NCBI RefSeq assembly: GCF_002723915.1
Contig: NZ_BEWL01000007.1
Coordinates: forward strand, 1-64,000
Direction of reading: 5' to 3'
From: Gluconobacter albidus
GTDB lineage: Bacteria; Pseudomonadota; Alphaproteobacteria; Acetobacterales; Acetobacteraceae
Length of the DNA: 64,000 bases
In this document: positions 1 to 10,278 of the stretch, one piece after another
Numbering within the stretch: the stretch's first letter is position 1
Layout: every line of letters starts with the position of its first letter
The notes under the pieces: generated by a model
Databases searched by the model: none
What the model was told of the DNA's origin: nothing
The model's input: only the letters and a program-made list of their open reading frames with translations
Translations under genes and position numbers: made by a program

Positions 1-57
1 AAGAACTCATTCACATAACGTTGTGATATGATGCAGACTTCAAGAGCAGGAAATCTC

Positions 58-1515
58 ATGACTTCAGGGTGCAATGGCGCGACGAAACTGACGGCCCCGC
101 TCGGGCTCGGTCTACTGTCGCTTCTCCTGAGCGGAACTGCTCTTGCCCAGAAATATGATGGCAGTGGCTCACCAAATTTCATTCCACATACGCTGCAGGA
201 AGCTCTCTCAACAGCATATCTGACCAATCCGACACTTCGTGAAGAACGCGCGCATTTGCGGGCAACCGACGAGCAGGTGCCTACCGCACTTGCAGGCTGG
301 CGTCCGACTGTTCAGACGAGCATGAATCTTACTTACTACGACGGAAGCACGAACTATGCTTCAAGCGGCGGCTATCTCGGAAGTTCCCGGCGCTATCAGA
401 CGCCTGGTTACATGGGAAGCGTCACCATTACACAGCCGCTCTATCAGGGTGGGAAGACCGTCGCCAGCGTTCACGCCGCAACAAACCAGATCATGGCTGA
501 ACGTGCCCATCTGATCCAGACGGAGCAGGAGGTCTTCACCGATGTTGTCAACGCTTATGTCGGCCTTATTGAAGACGAACAGCTACTCCAGATCGCAATC
601 AACAACGAGCACGTCCTGCAACAGCAGGTCGAGGCAACCCAGGAACGTTTTCACGTTGGTGAAATCACCCGGACCGACGTAGCACAGGCGCAGGCCGCCC
701 TTGCAAGCGCCACGGCTGAACGGCAGCAGGCCGAAGGTACGCTCCAGAGTGCTCAGGCAACGTATCTTCAGGTCGTTGGGATCGCAGCTTCTCCCAATCT
801 GGAAGCGCCCCAGCCGCTTAATCTGCCGGTACACAGCGAACAGGAAGCCGTTGCCGTCGCAGTCCAGAACAATCCTCAGGTCGTGAATGCACTCTTCACC
901 GAAGCGCAGCGCAAAGACAACATTTCCGTCCAGATCTCCCAGATCATGCCCAAGGTTTCGGCAAGCCTGAACTATCAGCGCTCTGTCAATCAGGCTTACG
1001 GTGATTCCCTTCAGGATAACAAATTCGGCGAAATCGAATTTTCCGTTCCTCTTTATCAGGGCGGATCGGAATATGCTTCCATCCGGGGCGCCCGTCAGGA
1101 TGCTCAGGCTGCCCATCGGGAAGTCGATGTACAGCGTAGAACAGCTCTGCAGAAGGCAGCATCCAGCTGGCAGCAGATGGTGGCCTACAAACAGTCCATT
1201 TCCAGCGATCGTATGGCGATTTCCGCAAACGTGATTGCACTGGATGGCGTCGAACGGCAGGCCCTCCTCGGAACGAGTACTACGCTCGCGGTTCTTCAGC
1301 AGCAGCAGACCCTGCTACAGTCCCAGAGAACGCTCGTTCAGCACCTTTCGAACCTCGTGACATCTTCATACTCTGTTGCAGCCTCGATCGGACGACTGAC
1401 AGCAGTGGACCTCAAGCTGGGCGTCCCGCTTTATGATGAAAAAGCCTATTACAACGCCGTCAAGAACAAGCTCTGGGGCATGAGCGACTACGCGATCAAC
1501 CAGCCCGGTCGCTAA
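58..1515 (+). CDS. TolC family outer membrane efflux protein
   Basis: Outer membrane channel component of a type I secretion or RND efflux system, expected to form a trimeric periplasmic tunnel. The product is 485 aa from the ATG at 58, chosen because an AGCAGGAAA stretch lies just upstream; two in-frame ATGs at 28 and 31 have no ribosome binding site. A hydrophobic signal peptide ending near SGTALAQ is followed by two similar halves rich in Gln, Ala and Glu, as in the OEP coiled-coil repeats, and by a typical TolC motif (GSVTITQPLYQGG, then later EFSVPLYQGG). No periplasmic adaptor or pump gene is adjacent, so the partner is encoded elsewhere. It lies directly upstream of the PopZ-like gene and valS, an order common in alphaproteobacteria. 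The family call is firm; the substrate is unknown. Confidence 0.9.
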   Translation: MTSGCNGATKLTAPLGLGLLSLLLSGTALAQKYDGSGSPNFIPHTLQEALSTAYLTNPTLREERAHLRATDEQVPTALAGWRPTVQTSMNLTYYDGSTNYASSGGYLGSSRRYQTPGYMGSVTITQPLYQGGKTVASVHAATNQIMAERAHLIQTEQEVFTDVVNAYVGLIEDEQLLQIAINNEHVLQQQVEATQERFHVGEITRTDVAQAQAALASATAERQQAEGTLQSAQATYLQVVGIAASPNLEAPQPLNLPVHSEQEAVAVAVQNNPQVVNALFTEAQRKDNISVQISQIMPKVSASLNYQRSVNQAYGDSLQDNKFGEIEFSVPLYQGGSEYASIRGARQDAQAAHREVDVQRRTALQKAASSWQQMVAYKQSISSDRMAISANVIALDGVERQALLGTSTTLAVLQQQQTLLQSQRTLVQHLSNLVTSSYSVAASIGRLTAVDLKLGVPLYDEKAYYNAVKNKLWGMSDYAINQPGR

Positions 1516-1544
1516 TTTCAAGCAAAACGGAATATCCGACATCC

Positions 1545-2072
1545 ATGACCACTTCTGATTTGAACCAGCATGAACATCACGACGGCGAAGACATGACGGA
1601 CGTCCTGAGTTCCATCAGGCGTATTCTTCACGACGATCCCGCCCCGGCTGCGACAACCGAGGAGACACAGAGCATGCCACATCAGGCAGAAGAACTGACC
1701 CTTGACAGTTCCATGATGGTCGCCTCGCCTGCACCCTCCGCAGCAACCATATCCACTCCGGAAGCCGCTCCTTCAACAGGAGACGGGACGACTGCACCTT
1801 CCGCAGAAACCGAGCAGAGCCGGAATGATCTTATGAACGCCCAGACCGTCGCAGCGGCGGAGCGCTCTCTCGATGAGTTGCATGCGGCATTCAGCGGCAC
1901 GACGCCCCTGGCATCCGATACCGTCATCAGCCGTGGAAGCGGCCTGACGATCGAAGACATGGTTCGCAGCGAAGTCCGCAGCATGGTCCGGACATGGCTG
2001 GACGCCCATCTGCCGTCACTGGTTGAAATTCTTGTCCGTGCAGAAATTGCTCGTCTGCGTCCACGAGAGTAA
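1545..2072 (+). CDS. PopZ-like / DUF2497 family protein
   Basis: Likely polar organizing protein of the PopZ (DUF2497) family, which in alphaproteobacteria forms a cell-pole matrix and anchors chromosome partition complexes. The 175-aa product has the family's architecture: a short N-terminal helix (DVLSSIRRILHDD, about residues 19-31), a long acidic Pro/Ala/Thr-rich disordered middle (about 32-125), and a conserved C-terminal oligomerisation region (EDMVRSEVRSMVRTWLDAHL to the LVRAEIARL end, about 137-172). It starts 29 bp after the tolC-type gene and precedes valS by 55 bp, a conserved placement. The family assignment is good; the polar function is inferred from relatives, not from this sequence alone. 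Confidence 0.82.
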   Translation: MTTSDLNQHEHHDGEDMTDVLSSIRRILHDDPAPAATTEETQSMPHQAEELTLDSSMMVASPAPSAATISTPEAAPSTGDGTTAPSAETEQSRNDLMNAQTVAAAERSLDELHAAFSGTTPLASDTVISRGSGLTIEDMVRSEVRSMVRTWLDAHLPSLVEILVRAEIARLRPRE

Positions 2073-2127
2073 GAAGGGAGGTGGAAGAGAATTCTTCCAC
2101 CTGCTGTACTGACTGTCTTGGATAACC

Positions 2128-4794
2128 ATGCTCGAAAAAAGCTTCGTCCCCGCCGACCATGAAAACGCCCTCTACGATGCGTGGGAGAAAAGCGGCGCTT
2201 TCCGGGCTCACCCCGACAAACCCGGTGAGCCTTTTTCGATCATGTTTCCCCCACCGAATGTCACGGGAACGCTTCACCTCGGACATTCGCTGAACTTCGT
2301 CCTTCAGGACATGCTGATCCGCTGGAAACGGCAGGAAGGGTTCAACGTTCTCTGGCAACCCGGAACGGACCATGCCGGCATTGCGACGCAGATGGTTGTC
2401 GAACGTGCCCTGGACAAGGAAGGTACCAGCAGAACCGCTCTGGGACGCGAAGGCTTTCTCGAACGCGTCTGGGAGTGGAAGCATGAGTACGGTGGCACCA
2501 TCGTCCAGCAGCTTCGCAAACTCGGCGCGTCAGCGGACTGGGAACGTGAACGTTTCACGATGGACGATGGACTGTCCCGCGCGGTCCGCAAGGTTTTTGT
2601 CACCCTTTACAAGGAAGGGCTGATTTATCGGGACCGCCGTCTGGTCAACTGGGATCCGAAATTCCGCTCAGCCATATCGGATCTGGAAGTGGAAAACCAC
2701 GAGACCAAGGGGTCCATGTGGTACATCCGCTATCCGCTGGATGATGGCCGGACCATCACCGTTGCCACGACACGTCCGGAAACAATGCTCGGCGACGTCG
2801 CGGTCGCTGTCCATCCCGAGGACGAACGCTACGCCGACATGATCGGCAAGAGCGTAACCCTACCGCTGACAGGACGACGCATCCCTGTTGTCGCGGATCT
2901 CCATTCCGATCCGGAAAAAGGCACAGGCGCCGTCAAAATCACGCCTGCCCACGATTTCAACGATTTTGAAGTCGGCAAGCGTCACGATCTGCCGGCTCCC
3001 ACGGTTCTCGATGAAACCGCCTGTCTGTGGATCGAAGAAATACGTCCTGAGCTGCGGGATATTGAGGGGCTGGCTTCGGTCGCATTCGTCGAAACCCTGA
3101 ACGGCCTGAGCCGTGAAGAAGGCCGCAGGCAGGTCGTCGCAGAGCTTGAACGTCTGGAATGGCTGGAAAAGATCGAGCCGCACAAGCTTCAGGTGCCGCA
3201 TGCAGAACGCGGCGGGGCCATCGTTGAGCCACGACTGACGCTCCAGTGGTACTGCGATGCCAAAACGCTCTCCGGCCCTGCGGTTGAAGCGGTTGAGAGC
3301 GGGAAAATCACGTTTGAACCTCGCCAGTGGGAAAATACGTTCCATGCCTGGATGCGTGATATCCAGCCTTGGTGCATCAGCCGTCAGCTCTGGTGGGGAC
3401 ATCGCATTCCGGCCTGGTACGGGACGGACGGCAAGGTCTATGTTGCCGAAAACGAGCAGGAGGCTCAGGCTCAGGCCGGTGAAGGCATAACGCTCTCACA
3501 GGATGAAGACGTTCTGGACACCTGGTTCAGTTCCGCGCTCTGGCCATTCACCACGCTCGGCTGGCCGGACAAGACGGAAGAACTCGCCCGCTATTATCCG
3601 ACCAGTGTGCTCATCACGGGCTTTGACATCATTTTCTTCTGGGTCGCCCGGATGATGATGATGGGGCTGCACTTCATGGATGATGTTCCGTTCCGGACTG
3701 TCCTGATTCATGGGCTGGTCCGGGACGAAAAAGGGCAGAAAATGTCCAAGTCCAAGGGCAATGGCCTGGACCCGCTGGACCTTGTTGCCGAGTTCGGGGC
3801 AGATGCCACGCGTCTTGCGATCTGTGCAGGAACGGGGCCGGGGCGGGATATCAAGCTCGGGCGCAAGCGCGTCGAAGAACATCGCGCGTTCATTACAAAA
3901 CTCTGGAATGCGGCGCGTTTCCTTGAAATGAACGGGGCGAAGCCAACAGAAGGCTTTGATCCGGCAAGCGTCAAAACTGCGCTTGGGCGCTGGATCCTGA
4001 CGGAAGCAAATGACGCGGTGGCGGAAGCTGGACGCGCTCTTTCGGCGTATCGTTTCGATGAATATGCCAACTGCTGCTACCGTTTCGTCTGGAGCCGGTT
4101 CTGTGACTGGTTCGTGGAGTTCTCGAAGCCCGTCTTTGCGGCTGAGAACGAGGAAACCCTCGAATTGCGGGCTGTCAGCGCGCATGTCCTGGGGCTGATC
4201 CTGCGGCTTATGCAGCCGGTTATTCCGTTTGTGACGGCCACGCTGTGGAAAGAACTGGGCTATGCGGGGGCTTTTGAAAACAGCCGCTGGCCGGAACGGA
4301 TGAATGTTGATCAGGCAGACGCGGCCCGTTCAGAGCTGGACTGGGTCATTCGCCTGATCAGTGATGTCCGGACCGTGCGCTCGGAAATGAACATTCCGCC
4401 TTCGCAGAAAGCGCCGCTTCTGCTGCGCGATGCGACTGCGGAAAATCTGGCTCGCGCCCAGACCTGGGCTGAGGCCATTGGACGGATGGCACGTGTGTCC
4501 GAGGTTGGCGTGGTGGGTGACGATGCGCCCCGTAACGCCGCACAGATCGTGCTTGATGAGGCGACCGTTTTCATCCCGCTTGAAGGACTGATTGATCTTG
4601 ATGCGGAGCGGGCCCGTCTTGCCAAGGAAGCTGCGCGGATCGAAGGTGAGATCCTTAAAGTGACGCGCAAGCTGGATAACGCGGATTTCGTTGCCCGCGC
4701 CAAGCCGGAAGTGGTGGAAGAGAACCGGGGGCGTCTGGCATCCTTTCAGAGCGATCTGGCCCGTCTCAAGGCGGCTCTGGGGCGTCTTGCCTGA
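2128..4794 (+). CDS. valS: Valyl-tRNA synthetase
   Basis: Class I aminoacyl-tRNA synthetase that charges tRNA-Val. The 888-aa length suits bacterial ValRS. The HIGH-type motif is HLGH at residues 50-53, inside the PPPNVTGTLHLGH stretch, and KMSKS is at 538-542. The CP1 editing domain lies between them, with the TTRPETMLGD motif. The C-terminal end is the charged coiled coil typical of ValRS (ARLAKEAARIEGEILKVTRKLDN). The ATG at 2128 gives the usual N-terminus; no strong Shine-Dalgarno is visible immediately before it. The following hydrolase gene overlaps its stop codon. Confidence 0.98.
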   Translation: MLEKSFVPADHENALYDAWEKSGAFRAHPDKPGEPFSIMFPPPNVTGTLHLGHSLNFVLQDMLIRWKRQEGFNVLWQPGTDHAGIATQMVVERALDKEGTSRTALGREGFLERVWEWKHEYGGTIVQQLRKLGASADWERERFTMDDGLSRAVRKVFVTLYKEGLIYRDRRLVNWDPKFRSAISDLEVENHETKGSMWYIRYPLDDGRTITVATTRPETMLGDVAVAVHPEDERYADMIGKSVTLPLTGRRIPVVADLHSDPEKGTGAVKITPAHDFNDFEVGKRHDLPAPTVLDETACLWIEEIRPELRDIEGLASVAFVETLNGLSREEGRRQVVAELERLEWLEKIEPHKLQVPHAERGGAIVEPRLTLQWYCDAKTLSGPAVEAVESGKITFEPRQWENTFHAWMRDIQPWCISRQLWWGHRIPAWYGTDGKVYVAENEQEAQAQAGEGITLSQDEDVLDTWFSSALWPFTTLGWPDKTEELARYYPTSVLITGFDIIFFWVARMMMMGLHFMDDVPFRTVLIHGLVRDEKGQKMSKSKGNGLDPLDLVAEFGADATRLAICAGTGPGRDIKLGRKRVEEHRAFITKLWNAARFLEMNGAKPTEGFDPASVKTALGRWILTEANDAVAEAGRALSAYRFDEYANCCYRFVWSRFCDWFVEFSKPVFAAENEETLELRAVSAHVLGLILRLMQPVIPFVTATLWKELGYAGAFENSRWPERMNVDQADAARSELDWVIRLISDVRTVRSEMNIPPSQKAPLLLRDATAENLARAQTWAEAIGRMARVSEVGVVGDDAPRNAAQIVLDEATVFIPLEGLIDLDAERARLAKEAARIEGEILKVTRKLDNADFVARAKPEVVEENRGRLASFQSDLARLKAALGRLA

Positions 4795-5668
4795 CTTAAA
4801 AACCTCTGCCTGCCTTGGCGCGGTCATTCTTGCTGTCATGGCAGGAACGGCCGCAGCCCGGGCACTGCCGGAAGGCCGAAGCCTTGAGAATGCCGTCATA
4901 GCGGGCGAGCATCTCGATGTTTCGGTCTTTCGGCCTGCGTCCTGCCAGATCCGGGCCATCCTGATCGTTCTGGCAGGAAAAGAGCGGAACAGCGCGACAT
5001 ATCGTGACGACGCCATTCCGCTGGCCAGACATGAATGCAGTCTGGTGTTTGCGCCTTATTTTTCCATATCCCGTTTTCCCGTCCAGCAGTATCAGCGCGG
5101 GGGGTTTCCAGCCTCGGCACAGAGCATGGTTCCTGCCGCCCTGTATATGAGGCCGCTGGAACAGTGGGCCCGCAACGTTTCCGACGAGCCCCACGTGCCG
5201 ATCATTCTGGTAGGGCATTCTGCAGGAGCCCAGTATCTGGAACGGGTTGCAGCTTATGCTCCGGGAGAAGAGGTCATGACGATCATCATGAACCCCTCCA
5301 CCTATGTCGAACCCGAGACGAATACGGCCGTTCCTTACGGCTTCCGCAACTGGCCCGAAGCGGCCAGCCTGCCGGACCTCCGGCGCTATCTTTCAAGCAA
5401 TATTGCCGTCATTCTGGGCGCGGAAGATACGGAAACCTCTTCGGCGACGGAACATCTGGCCGCCGCGACGGAACAGGGGCGCAACCGTCTTGAGCGGGGA
5501 CAGTGGGCCTATGCGCAGGCCCGGGAGCAGGCCGACAAGCTCAATGTTCCGTTTGGCTGGACGATTACCCTTGTTCCGGCAACGGGACATGCTTCCGCCA
5601 AAATGCTGGCGTCCGCCGAATTGCAGGACGCCGTCGAGAGTGCAATCAGGTCCGCGTCTTCACGATGA
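4787..5668 (+). CDS. Secreted alpha/beta hydrolase, function unknown
   Basis: Predicted periplasmic alpha/beta-hydrolase of about 293 aa. The start chosen is the TTG at 4787, which overlaps the end of valS by 8 bp. It places a clean signal peptide at the N-terminus (hydrophobic [12 protein letters not shown], cleavage near AAARA), and a GGCGG/GGGG stretch lies just upstream. The longer reading frame from 4691 would bury the signal peptide behind a basic extension. The nucleophile elbow VGHSAGA puts the likely catalytic Ser at residue 145, and a late GHASAK gives a candidate catalytic His. Overlap with valS suggests co-transcription. The 3' end runs convergently into ilvD, with 23 bp of overlap. 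I cannot name a substrate. Confidence 0.78.
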   Translation: MPDLKTSACLGAVILAVMAGTAAARALPEGRSLENAVIAGEHLDVSVFRPASCQIRAILIVLAGKERNSATYRDDAIPLARHECSLVFAPYFSISRFPVQQYQRGGFPASAQSMVPAALYMRPLEQWARNVSDEPHVPIILVGHSAGAQYLERVAAYAPGEEVMTIIMNPSTYVEPETNTAVPYGFRNWPEAASLPDLRRYLSSNIAVILGAEDTETSSATEHLAAATEQGRNRLERGQWAYAQAREQADKLNVPFGWTITLVPATGHASAKMLASAELQDAVESAIRSASSR

Positions 5669-7502
5669 TCTGTGACAGGTCGCGGACGGCGCCATGGGCG
5701 GCACTCGTGGTCATGGCGGCATAGGCCTGAAGGGCTTTCGAGACCACGCGCTCCCGGTTGGGCTTCCACGCATCTACGCCACGCGCATTCATCCGCTCCC
5801 GCCGATCGGCGATGTCGGCATCCGAAACGGCGAGATGCAGGCCGCGCCTGGGGATGTCGATCTCAATACGATCGCCGTCCTCGACCAGTCCGATCAGGCC
5901 GCCTTCGGCAGCTTCGGGAGACATGTGACCGATGGAAAGACCCGAGCTTCCGCCTGAGAAGCGGCCATCCGTGATGAGGGCGCAAACCTTGCCCAGACCC
6001 TTCGATTTCAGATAGCTCGTCGGATACAGCATTTCCTGCATGCCGGGGCCACCCTTGGGGCCTTCGTAGCGGATGACCACGACGTCTCCGGCCACAATAC
6101 GGTTGCCAAGGATCGCGGCTACGGCGTCATCCTGGCTTTCAAACACGCGTGCCGTTCCCGTAAAGGTCAGGATGCTGGCTTCGACACCGGCCGTTTTGAC
6201 GATGGCGCCATCTTCGGCGAGGTTGCCGTACAGCACGGCCAGTCCGCCATCCTGCGAGAAGGCATGGGCCTTGTCGCGCAGCACTCCGGCTTCACGGTCC
6301 TGATCCAGTTCATGATAGCGGCTGGACTGCGAGAAAGCGTGGACCGTGCGGACGTTGCCTGGCGCGGCCTTGAACATATGGGCGGCTTCCTCATCCCCGC
6401 TCAGGATGTCCCATTTCTTCAGTGCATCGCCGAGTGTGGGCGCGTGAACAGTGGGAACATCCGTGTGAATCAGGCCTGCGCGGTTCAGTTCACCCAGAAT
6501 GGCCGGGATGCCGCCTGCGCGATGGACGTCTTCCATGTGCACATCATTCTTGGCCGGGGCCACTTTGCACAGATTGGGGACGCCACGCGAGAGGCGGTCA
6601 ATGTCGTGCATGTGGAAATCGACGTCACCTTCGCGGGCGGCGGCCAGAAGATGCAGGACCGTGTTGGTCGAGCCACCCATGGCGATGTCGAGCGTCATGG
6701 CGTTCTCGAAGGCCGCGCGGGTTGCTATGCTGCGGGGCAGGGCGGAGGCGTCGTCCTGTTCGTACCAGCGGCGTGCGAGTTCCACGACCAGACGACCAGC
6801 GTTCAGGAACAGTTCGCGGCGGTCGCTGTGTGTGGCCAGCAGCGAACCGTTGCCGGGCAGGGACAGTCCCAGCGCTTCGGTCAGGCAGTTCATGGAATTG
6901 GCCGTGAACATACCCGAGCACGAACCGCAGGTCGGGCAGGCGGAGCGTTCGATCTGTTCGGACTCGCTGTCGGACACGTCAGGATTGGCGGCCGCGACCA
7001 TGGAGTCAATCAGGTCCAGCTTGCGCGTCACACCGGGGCCGTTGATTTTGCCGGCCTCCATCGGGCCGCCGGAGACGAACACGACGGGGATGTTCAGGCG
7101 CATGGACGCCATCAGCATGCCGGGCGTGATCTTGTCGCAGTTGCTGATGCAGACGATGGCGTCAGCGCAGTGCGCATTGACCATATATTCCACGGAATCC
7201 GCGATCAGCTCCCGCGATGGCAGGGAATACAGCATGCCGCCATGGCCCATCGCGATGCCGTCATCGACTGCAATCGTGTTGAATTCCTTGGCAATTCCGC
7301 CGACTTCCTCGATCGCGGACGCCACCAGACTACCCATGTCCTTCAGATGGACATGGCCCGGGACGAACTGCGTGAAGGAATTGGCAATGGCGATAATGGG
7401 TTTGCCGAAATCGCCATCCTTCATACCCGTCGCCCGCCAGAGCGCACGGGCGCCAGCCATGTTGCGGCCGTGAGTGGTGGTGCGGGAGCGATAGGCAGGC
7501 AT
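5646..7502 (-). CDS. ilvD: Dihydroxy-acid dehydratase
   Basis: Third step of branched-chain amino-acid synthesis: dehydrates 2,3-dihydroxyisovalerate and 2,3-dihydroxy-3-methylvalerate to the 2-oxo acids. It is an Fe-S enzyme. The start at 7502 gives [17 protein letters not shown], matching the E. coli N-terminus; an in-frame ATG five codons upstream is less likely. The product is 618 aa. Fe-S ligands are visible in SNCDK (C122) and CPTCGSCSG (C195), and the [14 protein letters not shown] region is intact. Its 3' end overlaps the end of the convergent hydrolase by 23 bp. It is divergent from the ester hydrolase gene at 7655. Confidence 0.98.
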   Translation of the reverse strand: MPAYRSRTTTHGRNMAGARALWRATGMKDGDFGKPIIAIANSFTQFVPGHVHLKDMGSLVASAIEEVGGIAKEFNTIAVDDGIAMGHGGMLYSLPSRELIADSVEYMVNAHCADAIVCISNCDKITPGMLMASMRLNIPVVFVSGGPMEAGKINGPGVTRKLDLIDSMVAAANPDVSDSESEQIERSACPTCGSCSGMFTANSMNCLTEALGLSLPGNGSLLATHSDRRELFLNAGRLVVELARRWYEQDDASALPRSIATRAAFENAMTLDIAMGGSTNTVLHLLAAAREGDVDFHMHDIDRLSRGVPNLCKVAPAKNDVHMEDVHRAGGIPAILGELNRAGLIHTDVPTVHAPTLGDALKKWDILSGDEEAAHMFKAAPGNVRTVHAFSQSSRYHELDQDREAGVLRDKAHAFSQDGGLAVLYGNLAEDGAIVKTAGVEASILTFTGTARVFESQDDAVAAILGNRIVAGDVVVIRYEGPKGGPGMQEMLYPTSYLKSKGLGKVCALITDGRFSGGSSGLSIGHMSPEAAEGGLIGLVEDGDRIEIDIPRRGLHLAVSDADIADRRERMNARGVDAWKPNRERVVSKALQAYAAMTTSAAHGAVRDLSQIIVKTRT

Positions 7503-7654
7503 GGAACAGACTTTCATGACGGAAGAAGGCCCTGATCCATAGCGAATCAGACGCGCAGAAGCCAGTGCAGGAAAGATATGAAAACCGGAGCCTGCTCCTC
7601 TTGCCCCGATGTCGCCCTCCGGTCCAAACTCTGGATAAAGATCAGGAGCCCTTC

Positions 7655-9598
7655 GTGAGACGTCATTTTCTGAGCCTCGGCACAGCTCTGGCCGTAACCT
7701 GCCTGTATGCAGCGCACGCCGCCGAACCCACTTCCAGCCTGCCGGTCACGCCCGACATGATCCAGACCGGCAGCGACATCCCTGCCCATGTCAGCATGCC
7801 ACCGGTCGAGCGCGACTACATCAAGCGCGACGTCATGATTCCGATGCGCGACGGTATCAAGCTCCATACCGTCATCGTCATTCCCAAAGATGCCAAAAAC
7901 GCGCCGATGCTGCTGACGCGCACGCCCTACAATGCCAGCAAGCGCGCCAGCCGCGATGCCGATGCGAAAACCATGCGTGCGCTCCTGCCGCAGGGAGACG
8001 ACGTGTTCGTGGACGGGGGCTATATCCGCGTTTTTCAGGACATCCGCGGCAAATACGGCTCACAGGGGGATTACGTGATGACGCGGCCCCCGATCGGTCC
8101 GCTGAACCCGACGAAGACGGATGATACAACCGACGCCTGGGATACGGTCGACTGGCTGGTCAAGAACGTACCGCAGGGAAATGGCCGCGTCGGCATGACT
8201 GGATCGTCCTATGAGGGCTGGACGGTCGTCATGGCGCTGCTGGATCCCCATCCGGCCCTGAAGGTCGCGTCTCCGGAAAGCCCGATGGTTGATGGCTGGA
8301 TGGGCGATGACTGGTTCCATTACGGCGCATTCCGCCAGCCCAGTCTGGACTATTTTGCCGGACAGATGGCTGCGGCGGGTTCCGGCGTCTCTCTCGACCG
8401 TCCTGATGAGGACGACTACACGACGTTCCTTGCGGATGTTTCCACCGGCAATTTCGCGACGAAAGCCGGGCTGGACCAGTTCCCCTGGTGGCGCCGTACG
8501 AAAGCGCATCCGGCCTACGACGCCTTCTGGCAGGATCAGGCGCTGGATCAGCTGATCGTAAAAAAGCCGCTCAAGGTTCCGACCATCTGGGAACAGGGGC
8601 TGTGGGACCAGGAAGACATGTGGGGGGCAATCCATTCCTGGATGAACCTCAAGGCGCACCATACGCAGGTTCCGAACATTCTCGTCATGGGGCCGTGGCG
8701 CCATAGCGGCGTGAACTATGATGGTTCCACGCTTGGTCCGCTGCATTTCAATGGCGACACGGCGCTGTGGTATCGCGCCAATGTCATGCGCCCGTTCTTT
8801 GACCACTATCTGAAGAACGCGCCGGATCCGCATCTGGACGAAGCCATCATTTACAATACCGGCGAGAACCACTGGGATCACTTCCGCAACTGGCTGAGCG
8901 ACTGCGGCACGTCGTGCATGCAGAAGGGCGAGCGCCTGTACCTCCAGCCTGATCACGGCCTCGCGTTCAAGCGGACCTTGCCCGGAACGGACAGCTATGT
9001 GGCTGATCCGGCGCATCCGGTGCCGTTTGTCGAGCGTCCTTACATGATGGACGGAGATCCGCGCTGGAAGCCCTGGCTGGTGTCGGATCAGCGTTTCGCC
9101 GAAAGCCGTCCAGATGTCCTGACCTACGAGACCCCCGTTCTCGATGCGCCGGTTCGGGTGTCTGGCGTACCGACTGCGGATCTGTTCGCCACGACCACCG
9201 GGACGGATGCGGACTGGGTTGTGAAGATCATCGACGTCCAGCCGGGACACACGCCGGACAATCCCAAAATGGGCGGCTATGAACTGCCGATGTCCATGGA
9301 TATTTTCCGGGGCCGCTACCGGCAGAATTTTGCCCATCCGTCCGCTATTCCGGCGGGGCAGGTGCAGGAATACCACTTCACGCTTCCGGCCATGAACCAT
9401 GTGTTCCTCAAGGGACACCGGATCATGATCCAGATCCAGTCGAGCTGGTTTCCGCTCTATGACCGCAATCCGCAGACCTTCGTGCCGAATATCTTCGACG
9501 CCAAGGCACCGGATTACCATTCGGCCACGCAGACCATCCACCGGGGTGGCGACCATGCCAGCGCCGTGTGGCTCCCGATCGTCACGGCAGCCCCATAA
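7655..9598 (+). CDS. Alpha-amino-acid ester hydrolase (CocE/NonD family)
   Basis: Periplasmic serine hydrolase of the X-Pro dipeptidyl-peptidase S15 fold, closest to alpha-amino-acid ester hydrolases that hydrolyse or synthesise beta-lactams with an alpha-amino acyl side chain. The GTG at 7655 is chosen because AGGAG lies 6 bp upstream and it begins directly with a signal peptide ([19 protein letters not shown]); the frame is open from 7565. The product is 647 aa. The motif GSSYEG places the nucleophile at S185, with D318 in the LWDQED motif and H350 in MGPWRHS. As I recall, the Acetobacter turbidans enzyme has its triad at S205, D338 and H370, exactly the same spacing. Its carboxylate cluster (D239, E340, D341) also maps onto D219, E320 and D321 here. 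A C-terminal jelly-roll domain follows. The family is firm; the true natural substrate is unknown. Confidence 0.88.
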   Translation: MRRHFLSLGTALAVTCLYAAHAAEPTSSLPVTPDMIQTGSDIPAHVSMPPVERDYIKRDVMIPMRDGIKLHTVIVIPKDAKNAPMLLTRTPYNASKRASRDADAKTMRALLPQGDDVFVDGGYIRVFQDIRGKYGSQGDYVMTRPPIGPLNPTKTDDTTDAWDTVDWLVKNVPQGNGRVGMTGSSYEGWTVVMALLDPHPALKVASPESPMVDGWMGDDWFHYGAFRQPSLDYFAGQMAAAGSGVSLDRPDEDDYTTFLADVSTGNFATKAGLDQFPWWRRTKAHPAYDAFWQDQALDQLIVKKPLKVPTIWEQGLWDQEDMWGAIHSWMNLKAHHTQVPNILVMGPWRHSGVNYDGSTLGPLHFNGDTALWYRANVMRPFFDHYLKNAPDPHLDEAIIYNTGENHWDHFRNWLSDCGTSCMQKGERLYLQPDHGLAFKRTLPGTDSYVADPAHPVPFVERPYMMDGDPRWKPWLVSDQRFAESRPDVLTYETPVLDAPVRVSGVPTADLFATTTGTDADWVVKIIDVQPGHTPDNPKMGGYELPMSMDIFRGRYRQNFAHPSAIPAGQVQEYHFTLPAMNHVFLKGHRIMIQIQSSWFPLYDRNPQTFVPNIFDAKAPDYHSATQTIHRGGDHASAVWLPIVTAAP

Positions 9599-9628
9599 AA
9601 TCCAGCCTGAAACTCGTCAGACAGGTTC

Positions 9629-9657
9629 AGCCTCCCCATATGGGGAGGCTGTCCTTT
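9629..9657 (+). terminator. Rho-independent terminator after the ester hydrolase
   Basis: A perfect 22-bp palindrome at 9629-9650 (AGCCTCCCCAT and its complement) is followed by GTCCTTTT. It lies 30 bp past the hydrolase stop and just before the msrA ribosome binding site, so it should separate the two transcripts. The T-run is short and interrupted. Confidence 0.75.
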
Positions 9658-9672
9658 TAATGGAGCATCATC

Positions 9673-10227
9673 ATGACGACCCCGTCTTCCAACCTGTCCT
9701 CCATTCTCCTTGGCGCAGGCTGCTTCTGGTGTGTCGAGGCTGTCTTTACAGGTCTGCGCGGCATTGTCTCGGCTGAGCCGGGTTACGCTGGCGGCAGCGT
9801 CGATCACCCCAGCTACGAAGCCGTCTGCACAGGTCGGACGGGCCATGCCGAAGTTGTGAAAGTCGTGTTCGATCCGGCCGAGATCGGGCTGGAGGACGTA
9901 CTGCGCGTATTTTTCACGACGCACGACCCCACACAGCTCAACCGCCAGGGCAACGATATCGGGACGCAGTACAGATCCGTCATTTTCGGAGATGACGATC
10001 AGCAGGAGACAGCCAGCAAGGTTCTGGAAGAAATTACGGCGGAAGGCCTCTGGCCGGAGCCGATCGTCACGTCCATTGAAGGCGTGGCCCATTTCTGGCC
10101 AGCCGAAGAAAAGCATCACGATTATTTCGCCCGCAACCCGCAAACGGCCTATTGTGCAGCCGTTGTGGCTCCCAAGGTTGCCAAGGCGCGCAAGCTCTAT
10201 CGGGATCGTCTCAAACAGCCTGACTGA
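9673..10227 (+). CDS. msrA: Peptide-methionine (S)-S-oxide reductase
   Basis: Repairs oxidised methionine by reducing the S epimer of methionine sulfoxide in proteins, using thioredoxin. The 184-aa product has the signature GAGCFWC (catalytic Cys at residue 17), the GGSVDHPSYEAVCTGRTGHAE region, and the THDPTQLNRQGNDIGTQYRS block that is diagnostic for MsrA. A GGAG ribosome binding site is at 9662. No signal peptide, so cytosolic. The partner msrB is not in the window. Confidence 0.97.
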   Translation: MTTPSSNLSSILLGAGCFWCVEAVFTGLRGIVSAEPGYAGGSVDHPSYEAVCTGRTGHAEVVKVVFDPAEIGLEDVLRVFFTTHDPTQLNRQGNDIGTQYRSVIFGDDDQQETASKVLEEITAEGLWPEPIVTSIEGVAHFWPAEEKHHDYFARNPQTAYCAAVVAPKVAKARKLYRDRLKQPD

Positions 10228-10278
10228 AGAGCGTAGGGTGCTTTGTCAGAGAGCGTTTTTCGGATAACGTGACAAACC

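Noticed and set aside
6264-7535. 423-codon plus-strand frame opposite ilvD
   Set aside because: Shadow of a well-conserved enzyme; no motifs and no start signals.
8060-9556. 498-codon minus-strand frame opposite the ester hydrolase
   Set aside because: Arg/His/Ile-rich translation without motifs; the plus-strand gene has a complete, motif-supported product.
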